A stretch of DNA of 26,971 bases from SKGA01 sp051819745. Lineage in GTDB: Archaea; Nanobdellota; Nanobdellia; Woesearchaeales; SKGA01. Location: positions 1 to 26,971 of the forward strand of contig JBNJGO010000010.1 of NCBI GenBank assembly GCA_051819745.1, read 5' to 3'. The position numbers and the translations under genes were made by a program. This document shows positions 1 through 8,095 of the stretch, piece after piece (positions within the stretch are counted from its first letter, which is position 1; each line of letters starts with the position of its first letter). Below the pieces are notes generated by a model. It was not told where the DNA came from and ran no database searches. It saw only the letters and a list, made by a program, of their open reading frames with translations.

Positions 1-63
1 TTAGAAACAGAATATGTTGAAGTGACAATAAACCCTTTTATTGTTGTTGAAGCCATTACTTAA
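1..63 (+). CDS. 3' end of an upstream gene (partial)
   Basis: An open frame enters from the left edge and ends at TAA 61-63, giving 20 residues that finish VEVTINPFIVVEAIT. The string resembles the INP-containing end of ATP-grasp acyl-CoA synthetase subunits (succinyl-CoA synthetase or ADP-forming acetyl-CoA synthetase type), which would suit the pyruvate oxidoreductase downstream. However, those proteins normally run on for another 15-30 residues after INP, so the family guess is weak. The 223 bp that follow look like a promoter region, which agrees with a gene ending here. Confidence 0.45.
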   Translation, partial: LETEYVEVTINPFIVVEAIT

Positions 64-155
64 GATGTGGTGTTAAAAAGATATATAAATTCTTTCTTTG
101 AATTGTCTCATTATAGTGTGTTATTATGTTTTTTTCGCTGGTGAAATCATAAATC

Positions 156-187
156 TTTAAATAGTGCGAGGTGTATTCACGTAATAC
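156..187 (+). promoter_or_regulatory. Candidate promoter and palindromic site upstream of the pyruvate oxidoreductase gene
   Basis: A TATA-like TTTAAATA lies at 156-163. It is followed by a perfect inverted repeat GTATT-CACGT-AATAC at 173-187, about where transcription would begin. A second TATA-like box, ATATATAAAT, sits at 81-90. Between the palindrome and the gene, 200-234 contains several TACATTA-type short repeats. The TATA boxes fit archaeal spacing rules; operator function for the palindrome is inference. Confidence 0.4.
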
Positions 188-286
188 ATACTTTTAAATT
201 ATTACATTACTACATTACCGCAGTATTACATTAGTATACTTCAAAATTAATGTTCAAAATTACTGTATTATTGCTTTGGAGCTGAT

Positions 287-3200
287 ATGATGAAAAAAGA
301 GATAATTACTTGCGACGGAAATACTGCTGCTACGATGATAGCATATTCATTAAGCGAAGTTGCCGCGATATTCCCGATAACACCTTCTTCACCAATGGGT
401 GAACTAGCTGATTTATGGTCTTCTCAAGGAAAGAAAAATATCTTTGACCAAACAGTCACTGTTCAAGAAATGCAATCCGAAGCAGGAGCTTCAGGAGCTA
501 TTCATGGTTCTCTATCGGCGGGAGCTCTTACAACAACATTCACTGCATCTCAAGGATTACTTCTTATGTTACCAAATATGTATAAGATTGCAGGTGAACT
601 CATGCCTGCAGTATTTCATGTCGCCGCAAGATCTCTTGCCATACAATCACTATCAATTTATGCTGATCATTCTGATGTAATGGGTGTTAGACAATCAGGA
701 TTCGCGTTACTTTCCTCTTCGAGTGTTCAAGAAGCTCATGATATGGCTGCAATTGCACATCTTGCAAGTATCGAATCAAAAGTTCCATTCCTTCATTTCT
801 TTGATGGATTTAGAACAAGTCATGAAATACAAAAAATAGAATCGATACCTCAAGAAACTCTCAAATCATTAGTTAATATCGATAAAGTCAAAGAATTCAA
901 AAATGAAGGATTACGTCCGGAAAGACCGTATGTTAAGGTCGGAGCTCAAAATCCTGACGTCTACTTTCAAGGGAGAGAAACAGTCAATCAATACTATGAA
1001 CAATTACCTTCGCTCATTTCCTCTTACATGAAACGCTTTGGAGATCACACTGGTCGTTATTACAAACCATTTATGTTCAGTGGAGATGATCAATCCGAAG
1101 ATGTTATTGTTGCGATGGGATCTGCTACAGGAACCATTGAAGAAACAGTAGAACGGATGAATAAAGAAGGAAAGTGTGTCGGTCTGATACGAGTACATCT
1201 TTACCGACCATTCTCCACTGAAGATTTCTTACGAGAACTCCCTTCATCGGTCAAGCGAATTGCAGTTCTTGATAGAACTAAAGAACCCGGCGCTCCTGGA
1301 GAACCGTTATACTTGGATGTAAAGCAGGCAATTTCCACATCGTCTTCTGAAACTGCTCTATCAAAAGCATCAGTTATTGGTGGTCGTTACGGGCTTTCTT
1401 CAAAAGAATTCACTCCTGCAATGGTTCGAGGAGTGTTTAATCATCTTCAGACAAAAAACACGCACGATTTTACAGTCGGGATACACGATGATGTTACTCA
1501 CAAATCAATAGATGTTCCCAAAGAACAACATCCCTCGCACGATTTGATGCAATGTCTCTTTTGGGGTTATGGGTCTGATGGGACTGTAAGTGCAAACAAG
1601 AATTCAATAAAAATAATTGGAGAACAAACCAATCTCAATGTCCAAGGACATTTTGTGTATGACTCTAAAAAATCCGGAGGGGTAACTGTTTCACACCTTC
1701 GATTCGGAAAAAAACCCATCAAAGCAGAATACGAAGTATATGAAGCAGATTTTATTGCATTACACAAACCATCATATATTGGGAGATATGATGTTCTAGA
1801 ACGGATAAGACAAGACGGTGTTTTTCTCATCAACAGTCCGTGGAAGCCAGAAGAAGTGATGTCGCATTTTACAAAAGAAATGCAAGAAACTATCAAAGAA
1901 AAAAATATTTCAGTATATACGATCGATGCATTTTCTATAGCAAAACAAACAGGTCTTAAGAAAAAAATAAACACTATCATGCAAACGGCCTTCTTTGAAC
2001 TCACTTCAATAATTGACTCGAAAACAGCTGTTAAAGCAATAAAACAGCACATAACGCATCAATTTGAGCGAAAAGGAAAATCCATTGTTGAAAGCAATCA
2101 TATGGCAGTCGATCTAGTACAAGAAAATCTTCACAACGTGCCAACACATTCAACTAACAAACATGCTCAAACAATACAAGTTATCCAAGATAGTAAAGAT
2201 TCCTTTGCCCTCGATGTTATCAAACCAATACTTGAACTTAAAGGAAACACTGTTCCAGTCTCAAAAATGCCGATCAATGGTGCAGTGCCGTTATCAACAT
2301 CTCGACTTGAAAAAAGAGGTGTGGCGACAAAAGTTCCTGAATGGAATTCTTCAGCTTGTATCCAATGCGGTCTTTGTTCTGCAGTCTGCCCTCATTCTGC
2401 AATACGAATGAAACAAATACCTCCTGAATCATTAAAGAATGCGCCTAAACAATTTGATACCTTATCTTCATCGACAAAAAACGATAAAAATCTACACTTC
2501 AAAGTACAAGTATATCCTGAAGATTGCGTTGGTTGTGGTTTATGTGTCAATAACTGTCCGATGAAACAAAAAGGAGCTCTTAAGATGGTCGATCTGGTCA
2601 AAGCACGAGAACAAGGAGAAAACGAAAATCAGCACTTTTTCGAATCACTTCCTGAAGGGATTACAGAGGGTGCAAGTCCAACATCACTAAAAGGAAGCCA
2701 ATTTAAACCAACATACTTTGAATTCTCCGGAGCATGCGCAGGATGTGGTGAAACTCCTGTCATCAAACTAGTAACACAACTATTTGGTGATCGGATGGTT
2801 ATTGCAAACGCAACAGGATGCTCATCGATTTATGGGGGGACATTTCCAACAACTCCTTATTGTCAAGATAAATCCGGAAAAGGTCCTGCCTGGGCAAACA
2901 GTCTATTTGAAGATAATGCCGAATACGGTTATGGGATGAGATTAGCAATCGATAAGAACAGAGAAACACTTTACAATCTCATCAACAAAGTACTTCAAAC
3001 TGGAACCACGCAAGAACTTAAAACTGCACTTCAACAAGTTATAAAAACATGGGGTAGAACTGACGAACCTGCAAGACAAGCGGTTAAAGATATATATAAA
3101 TTCTTACCGTCTGCAATAGAAACATCGTATGGTGAAAGCAAACCTATTCTTAAACAGATTGATAATCTTAAAGATTATTTCCTCGATAAAAGCGTATGGA

Positions 3201-3841
3201 TTATCGGTGGTGATGGTTGGGCATATGACATAGGATTTGGTGGTGTGGATCATGTCCTCGCACAAGGAAAAAATGTTAATATGCTCGTACTTGATAATGA
3301 ACAATACGCTAACACTGGAGGACAAGCATCAAAATCAACTCCTCGAGGAGCGACAGCAAAATTTGCTATTGCTGGCAGACCACTTCCAAAAAAGAATTTG
3401 GGATTAATGATGACCCATTACGGTAATATTTATGTTGCTCAAGTCTCAATGGGTGCTAACAAACAACAACTTCTCAAAGCTCTTGTTGAAGCAGAAAGTT
3501 ATCCTGGTCCTTCACTTGTCATTGCATACGCTAGTTGTATTAATCACGGGACTGACATGAGTAAAAACCTTCAAGAAGGAAAACTCGCTATGGACAGTGG
3601 CTATCTCCAATTATTCCGATATGATCCTCGACGGGAACAAGAAGGGAAAAAACCTTTAATTGTTGATTCTAAAGATCCTTCGGTTGAATTCAAAAGCTAC
3701 CTTTTCAACGAAACAAGATATAAGTCGCTTGAAATAACTCATCCGGATATTGCAGGAAACTTATTTAAACAAGCTGAACAAGACGCGTTGCAACGAAGAC
3801 AAGAGTTACACTTGAATGAAGATAATAAAACGGAGGAATAA
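287..3841 (+). CDS. nifJ: Pyruvate:ferredoxin (flavodoxin) oxidoreductase, single-chain
   Basis: This enzyme oxidatively decarboxylates pyruvate with CoA to acetyl-CoA and CO2, passing electrons to ferredoxin in the cytoplasm. The 1184-residue protein has the full fused domain order of the bacterial-type homodimeric enzyme. The pyrimidine-binding domain comes first, with FPITPSSPMGE near residue 30. Next are the transketolase C-terminal-like and gamma domains. Two 4Fe-4S motifs follow, CIQCGLCSAVCP from residue 691 and CVGCGLCVNNCP from residue 747. Last is the thiamine-diphosphate domain, with CAGCGETP from residue 817, GGDGW near 974 and NTGGQAS near 1008. The length is normal for the family. 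Most archaea use a four-subunit enzyme instead, so the fused form hints at transfer from bacteria. The start is ATG 287 or the adjacent ATG 290, behind GGAGCTGAT. The ferredoxin gene follows 2 bp later. Confidence 0.97.
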   Translation: MMKKEIITCDGNTAATMIAYSLSEVAAIFPITPSSPMGELADLWSSQGKKNIFDQTVTVQEMQSEAGASGAIHGSLSAGALTTTFTASQGLLLMLPNMYKIAGELMPAVFHVAARSLAIQSLSIYADHSDVMGVRQSGFALLSSSSVQEAHDMAAIAHLASIESKVPFLHFFDGFRTSHEIQKIESIPQETLKSLVNIDKVKEFKNEGLRPERPYVKVGAQNPDVYFQGRETVNQYYEQLPSLISSYMKRFGDHTGRYYKPFMFSGDDQSEDVIVAMGSATGTIEETVERMNKEGKCVGLIRVHLYRPFSTEDFLRELPSSVKRIAVLDRTKEPGAPGEPLYLDVKQAISTSSSETALSKASVIGGRYGLSSKEFTPAMVRGVFNHLQTKNTHDFTVGIHDDVTHKSIDVPKEQHPSHDLMQCLFWGYGSDGTVSANKNSIKIIGEQTNLNVQGHFVYDSKKSGGVTVSHLRFGKKPIKAEYEVYEADFIALHKPSYIGRYDVLERIRQDGVFLINSPWKPEEVMSHFTKEMQETIKEKNISVYTIDAFSIAKQTGLKKKINTIMQTAFFELTSIIDSKTAVKAIKQHITHQFERKGKSIVESNHMAVDLVQENLHNVPTHSTNKHAQTIQVIQDSKDSFALDVIKPILELKGNTVPVSKMPINGAVPLSTSRLEKRGVATKVPEWNSSACIQCGLCSAVCPHSAIRMKQIPPESLKNAPKQFDTLSSSTKNDKNLHFKVQVYPEDCVGCGLCVNNCPMKQKGALKMVDLVKAREQGENENQHFFESLPEGITEGASPTSLKGSQFKPTYFEFSGACAGCGETPVIKLVTQLFGDRMVIANATGCSSIYGGTFPTTPYCQDKSGKGPAWANSLFEDNAEYGYGMRLAIDKNRETLYNLINKVLQTGTTQELKTALQQVIKTWGRTDEPARQAVKDIYKFLPSAIETSYGESKPILKQIDNLKDYFLDKSVWIIGGDGWAYDIGFGGVDHVLAQGKNVNMLVLDNEQYANTGGQASKSTPRGATAKFAIAGRPLPKKNLGLMMTHYGNIYVAQVSMGANKQQLLKALVEAESYPGPSLVIAYASCINHGTDMSKNLQEGKLAMDSGYLQLFRYDPRREQEGKKPLIVDSKDPSVEFKSYLFNETRYKSLEITHPDIAGNLFKQAEQDALQRRQELHLNEDNKTEE

Positions 3842-3843
3842 AT

Positions 3844-4029
3844 ATGGTTGAGGTATTAGTTGATAAAGAAAAATGCATTGGGTGTGGGGCTTGTATTAAT
3901 ACTTGTCCTCAAAGTGTATTCGAACTTGATGATAATAATAAAGCGCATCCTGTCAATAAAAATGATTGTATTGTCTGTCGGGCTTGTGAAAACGTCTGTC
4001 CGGTTGATGCCATCACAATAAAAGAATAA
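3844..4029 (+). CDS. 2[4Fe-4S] ferredoxin
   Basis: A 61-residue cytoplasmic electron carrier with two complete cluster motifs: C11-x2-C14-x2-C17-x3-C21-P and C42-x2-C45-x2-C48-x3-C52-P. The start codon is 2 bp after the oxidoreductase stop. A strong ribosome site, GGAGG, lies inside the last codons of that gene, so the two are co-transcribed and probably translationally coupled. The obvious role is to accept the electrons released by pyruvate oxidation. The electron sink further on (hydrogenase or other) is not in this window. Confidence 0.95.
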   Translation: MVEVLVDKEKCIGCGACINTCPQSVFELDDNNKAHPVNKNDCIVCRACENVCPVDAITIKE

Positions 4030-4035
4030 ATTATA

Positions 4036-4065
4036 TATTTTTAATGTTTTATTTTTTATTTTTTC
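4036..4065 (+). terminator. T-rich terminator after the ferredoxin gene
   Basis: Immediately after the ferredoxin stop the plus strand carries several runs of 4-6 T (for example at 4052-4057 and 4060-4064) with no strong hairpin. This is the usual form of an intrinsic archaeal terminator. It separates the pyruvate-oxidation genes from the glycogen operon. Confidence 0.5.
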
Positions 4066-4149
4066 ATGTTCTTTCTTATAAAAAATACAATTATTTTACT
4101 ACTTTTTAGTTAAATTTTCCCCTCCTTCCTTCAAACATTTTTTTAAAAT

Positions 4150-4190
4150 CTATAAAAAACAGAAGCTTTTTAAAGTTGAATTTATATCCT
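4150..4190 (+). promoter_or_regulatory. Candidate promoter of the glycogen operon
   Basis: Two TATA-like boxes, CTATAAAAA at 4150-4158 and CTTTTTAAAG at 4166-4175, precede the GTG start at 4223. The second places transcription initiation near 4195-4200, leaving a leader of about 25 nt that includes the GAGGTG ribosome site. This rests on pattern recognition only. Confidence 0.4.
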
Positions 4191-4222
4191 TGGGTTGAGT
4201 GTTTTAAAAGAGGTGTGAGTGA

Positions 4223-5506
4223 GTGCGAGTATTAATGTTTGGTTGGGAATTCCCACCTTATTTTGCCGGAGGCGTTGGAATCGTTTGCTTTGAATTAACA
4301 CAAGAATTATCTGGACAAGGAACTTCTATAGATTATATTATGCCTTCATTTCCACTCGATAAATATCCTTCATTTCTTAACATTGTTGATTCAAAAAAAC
4401 AATCTCTCCCTTACTCAAAAGAACTTTCTTCATTGATACATAAAAGAACGATAAAAACACTTCTGACAGCATATCAAACTAAGGAAGAATACGAACAACT
4501 AATTGAAGCAGTAGATAATGCTGACACTTCAAAAGATTCAGGATTGACCTCAGATAACACTCTCAAACTTTATGGTGATGATTTGTTTGATGAAATACAA
4601 CGATTCGCAAATCAATCTTCACTACTTTACAAATATGATCGTTTATCTGCTTTTGATGTTATTCATGCTCATGATTGGACGACAATACCTGCGGCTATTG
4701 AAATGAAACATCTTTCTCAAAAACCTCTTGTTATTCATTGTCATATAACTGAATTTAACAAATCAGGAGGAAAAAGTGTCGATCCAGATGTTTATGCTGT
4801 TGAGAAAAAAGGATTTGAACAAGCTGATAAGGTTATTGCCGTTAGTAATGTCATCAAACAAACAATCATTGAAAAATACCATATTGACGGAAATAAAATA
4901 ACTGTTATTCACAATGGTCCTACAGAGCTTAAAAAGACAACAAAAAAACTTTCTTTTCTCAACAAACAAGGACCTATTGTCTCATTTATGGGAAGAATCA
5001 CCGAAATGAAGGGTCCAAAACAATTCGTTCAGATGGCGAAAAAAGTACTTCGACTACGTTCTGATGTGACTTTTGTTATGGCTGGAACGGGGGATCAACT
5101 CAAAGATTGCATACAACTCGCTCAAGATCTTGGTATTCGAGACAATTTCTACTTTCACGGCTTTTATACTCGAGAAGAAGGGAGTTATCTGTATGACATA
5201 TCTGATGTGTTTATTCTTCCTTCACTCATGGAGCCTTTTGGTATAACTCCCTTTGAAGCTATGCACTCAAACACTCCCGTAATATTAACAAAACAATCTG
5301 GAGCGAGCGAAGTGCTTAACCATTGTCTAAAAATAGATTATTGGGATGTAAAAAAGATGGCTTCCTATGTTCTTTCATTACTACAATATTCTGCATTGCA
5401 TTCAACTCTTAAACACAATGGAAAAAAAGAAGTGAGCAAACTCAACTGGACGGTACCTGCAAAAAAATGCCGTCAAGTATATACAGAACTTATTGAAGGT
5501 AATTAA
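4223..5506 (+). CDS. GT4-family glycosyltransferase (glycogen synthase-like)
   Basis: A 427-residue retaining GT-B glycosyltransferase, probably transferring glucose from a nucleotide sugar to an alpha-glucan. The N-terminal WEFPPYFAGGVG (residues 8-19) is the donor-binding glycine loop seen in glycogen/starch synthase-like enzymes. HAHDWTT lies mid-protein. The C-terminal Rossmann half has SFMGRITEMKGP and the EX7E signature E337-PFGITPF-E345. The start is GTG at 4223, 7 nt after GAGGTG; the ATG at 4235 is too far inside the conserved first strand. It is the first gene of a four-gene alpha-glucan operon and ends 1 bp before the next start. In Bacteroidetes and methanogens a GT4 enzyme of this kind clusters with GH57 amylase and debranching enzyme, which supports a glycogen role. 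Confidence 0.88.
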   Translation: MRVLMFGWEFPPYFAGGVGIVCFELTQELSGQGTSIDYIMPSFPLDKYPSFLNIVDSKKQSLPYSKELSSLIHKRTIKTLLTAYQTKEEYEQLIEAVDNADTSKDSGLTSDNTLKLYGDDLFDEIQRFANQSSLLYKYDRLSAFDVIHAHDWTTIPAAIEMKHLSQKPLVIHCHITEFNKSGGKSVDPDVYAVEKKGFEQADKVIAVSNVIKQTIIEKYHIDGNKITVIHNGPTELKKTTKKLSFLNKQGPIVSFMGRITEMKGPKQFVQMAKKVLRLRSDVTFVMAGTGDQLKDCIQLAQDLGIRDNFYFHGFYTREEGSYLYDISDVFILPSLMEPFGITPFEAMHSNTPVILTKQSGASEVLNHCLKIDYWDVKKMASYVLSLLQYSALHSTLKHNGKKEVSKLNWTVPAKKCRQVYTELIEGN

Positions 5507-5507
5507 C

Positions 5508-6242
5508 ATGAAACACGCACTTAATATAGGATTCACTCACGAACTCCAACCATTTAACGCAGTAGATATTGGGACCAACAAGTCACATTTACAAACAAAA
5601 GATGATCCGATGACAATTACTGAAAGAGTATCAAAATTAATTAAATCCTTACCTGAAGTGAATAATATCAGGATAACGGGTTCTTTTATAGACCATCTTC
5701 AAAAAAATCATCCTAAACTTGCAAACCGTTTAAAAAAATCACTTTTATCCCATCAAACAACACTATTGCCAACAACATATTATGGTTCTCTCCCAGAAAT
5801 ACTCCCTCATCAAGAGCTTGAATATCAACAACGATTACAATCTAACAGTCTTAAATCCTGGTTATCTGAAAACGAACACAACTTACTTTGCACTTCAAAA
5901 GAAACTCAACCCCTACTACCTTATGCGGATCTCGATGACTCTATTCAACATCTACAACAACATCTTCTTGATGAACTACAAGAACTTCATCCGCACATCA
6001 AAACAATAGATGATTCTCAATTACTATCTTTATGGCGAAAAATAGCAACTCCTGAAGTTGTTGGTATAAACTCACTTAACACTCATGGCAGTCCATATGA
6101 AAAATACATTTCCGTTCTTAACACTATTAATGACATGGTTCACACAATCAGAACTTTTACAAATCTCCAAGAAGGAAAGACTATTCTCGCTCCAACGATT
6201 AGTGAACATCCTAGTCAATTACTCGCGCAACCACAACAATAA
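5508..6242 (+). CDS. GH57 alpha-amylase-like protein with the catalytic core deleted
   Basis: A 244-residue protein matching both ends of archaeal/Bacteroidetes GH57 alpha-amylases but not the middle. Near the N-terminus, FTHELQPF resembles the HQP motif region. The stretch from RITGSFIDHL through TTYYGSLPEIL to EYQQRL then matches the usual S-G-T-L ... YYHSLL ... EF-Q block. The C-terminal half matches the SWAD ... LGN-MQ helix (PYADLDDSIQHLQQ), then the WR-L-TSDH segment (SLWRKIATPEVVGIN) and the SPYEAF-YMN segment (SPYEKYISVLNTIND). The roughly 150-200 residues that normally hold the FRNTE nucleophile and the FMDYETFGEH acid motif are absent. The protein therefore cannot be an ordinary GH57 hydrolase. 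The frame is intact, starts at ATG 5508 behind AAGGT, and is coupled to the GT4 gene. Retention suggests a structural or glycogen-binding role, which is inference. Confidence 0.72.
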   Translation: MKHALNIGFTHELQPFNAVDIGTNKSHLQTKDDPMTITERVSKLIKSLPEVNNIRITGSFIDHLQKNHPKLANRLKKSLLSHQTTLLPTTYYGSLPEILPHQELEYQQRLQSNSLKSWLSENEHNLLCTSKETQPLLPYADLDDSIQHLQQHLLDELQELHPHIKTIDDSQLLSLWRKIATPEVVGINSLNTHGSPYEKYISVLNTINDMVHTIRTFTNLQEGKTILAPTISEHPSQLLAQPQQ

Positions 6243-6281
6243 TTTTTTTTTTAATTCACTCATTTTAAAAAGAGGTGTATT

Positions 6282-8090
6282 ATGAACGAACAACCAGATA
6301 TAGTCTGTGAATCAAGCTGGGAAGTATGCAATAAATGTGGCGGTATCCACACGGTTATCAGTTCAAAAGCTAGTTTGATGCAATCAAATTATGATGTATT
6401 TTACTGCATAGGTCCTCTTTTTGATACTCCTTCTTCTGAATTTATAGAACAGCAAGCACCAGAATCTATTTCTCGAATATTCGAACGACTAGCACATAAA
6501 GGAATTCGTTGCAAATTCGGATCATGGGATGTTTTCGGTCAACCAAACACTATTCTTATTGACGGATCATCTTTTTTCAAACAGTTGGATTCGATAAAAA
6601 CAGGGTTATGGAATGACTATCAAATCGATTCAATAAGGGCTCGCTATGATTTTGATGAACCTCTCTCGTGGTCCTGGGCTGTAGGTCATTTCATGGAAGA
6701 ATTAGAAAAAGAATTTTCCTCAAAAAAAATACTCGGTCACTTCCACGAATGGATGGCGGGATTTGCACTATTACATCTTAATAATATCTCTTCATCAATA
6801 GCAACTGTTTTCACAACTCATGCCACTATGTTGGGGCGTTCGCTTGCGGGGAGGGGGACAAAAATATTTTCTGAATTAGAATCAATCTCACCTGAAATAG
6901 AAGCAAAAAAAATAGGTGTTGAAGAAAAACATACAACAGAACGAGCTTGCGCTCAAACTGCAGATGTATTTAGCACTGTGTCTTCCTCAACTGCAAAAGA
7001 AGCACATCATTTTTTAAAATGCGAACCTTTAGTTCTGCCAAACGGTTTACCTTTAGATGCATTTCCAACACTTGAAGAAGCATTAACAAAACACTCATTA
7101 TCGAAATCACGAATCCAAGAATATCTTATGACTCACTTTTATCCTTACCTTGATCCAGAAACAAAAAAAAACTCTGTGTTTGACTTTTCATCAACACTCT
7201 TTTTTTATTTGAGTGGGCGATACGAATTTGAAAATAAAGGAATGGATGTAACTGTATCTGCTTTAGGAAAATTAAACTCATATCTTAAAGAACAACAATC
7301 CTCAAAAACAATAGTTATGTTTTTCCCTATAGCAATTCCCGAATCAAAACCACGTCAAACACTTCTTAAAAACAAAAGTTTTTTCAGACAATTGCAACAT
7401 ACTATTTCAGAACAAGTTGATAAAATAACAACAGAACTAATCTCGAAACTAGCTGTTGATAACACTGTTCCGAAAACACTACTTCCAAATTCAATACTAG
7501 AACAATTTCAACAAAGTTTTAATACTATTCGAAAAGAACAGCGACCTCCATACACAACCCATTATATTAACGAAGCAACAGATCCTCTTATCAGATCGCT
7601 ACATGAAAACAACTTATTTAATCGAAGCGATGACAAGGTAAAAATTGTTTTCATACCTTCGCTTCTCGATGGAAATGACGGTTTATTAAATATGAATTAT
7701 TATGATTTCATACAAGGTTGTCACTTAGGAATTTTCCCTAGTTATTATGAACCATGGGGTTATACTCCTCTAGAATCTCTTTCAGTTGCAATTCCTGCAA
7801 TCACATCGAATATTACTGGTTTTGGACAATTTATTGCAGATAAAAGAATGGGAAAACATTCTGGACTCAGTATTGTTGACCGAGAACAAGATAATTCAAC
7901 AACAATTTCTCAATTATTTGAGTGTTTTAAAGATTTCGCTTCGCTTTCAACAAAAGAACGAGTCTCTCGAAAAGTAAATGCTCATGCTTTAGCAACTTCT
8001 GCTGATTGGCGTCAACTCATTACATATTACTTTCGAGCACACCAACAAGCAATATCAAAAAAATATTCTTCCTTAAATTCTAAAAGGTGA
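6282..8090 (+). CDS. GT3-family glycogen synthase
   Basis: A 602-residue glycogen synthase of the eukaryote/Bacteroides GT3 type, extending alpha-1,4-glucan chains in the cytoplasm. Diagnostic segments in order are SSWEVCNKCGGIHTVI (donor loop, near residue 12), HFHEWMAGFALLH, TTHATMLGR, FYLSGRYEFENKGMD, and GIFPSYYEPWGYTPLES. The last contains the two catalytic-site glutamates, E490 and E498. The length is slightly below the 620-700 of eukaryotic enzymes and lacks their long regulatory tails. The ATG at 6282 follows GAGGTG with 4 nt spacing. A 39-bp T-rich spacer separates it from the GH57-like gene. The operon thus encodes two different synthase-type transferases. The division of labour, for example priming versus elongation, cannot be read from sequence. 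Confidence 0.92.
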   Translation: MNEQPDIVCESSWEVCNKCGGIHTVISSKASLMQSNYDVFYCIGPLFDTPSSEFIEQQAPESISRIFERLAHKGIRCKFGSWDVFGQPNTILIDGSSFFKQLDSIKTGLWNDYQIDSIRARYDFDEPLSWSWAVGHFMEELEKEFSSKKILGHFHEWMAGFALLHLNNISSSIATVFTTHATMLGRSLAGRGTKIFSELESISPEIEAKKIGVEEKHTTERACAQTADVFSTVSSSTAKEAHHFLKCEPLVLPNGLPLDAFPTLEEALTKHSLSKSRIQEYLMTHFYPYLDPETKKNSVFDFSSTLFFYLSGRYEFENKGMDVTVSALGKLNSYLKEQQSSKTIVMFFPIAIPESKPRQTLLKNKSFFRQLQHTISEQVDKITTELISKLAVDNTVPKTLLPNSILEQFQQSFNTIRKEQRPPYTTHYINEATDPLIRSLHENNLFNRSDDKVKIVFIPSLLDGNDGLLNMNYYDFIQGCHLGIFPSYYEPWGYTPLESLSVAIPAITSNITGFGQFIADKRMGKHSGLSIVDREQDNSTTISQLFECFKDFASLSTKERVSRKVNAHALATSADWRQLITYYFRAHQQAISKKYSSLNSKR

Positions 8091-8095
8091 TTATG

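Noticed and set aside
1567..2052. 161-codon minus-strand frame inside the pyruvate oxidoreductase gene
   Set aside because: It lies wholly within a well-conserved gene and has no recognisable domain; it is a codon-bias shadow of the sense strand.
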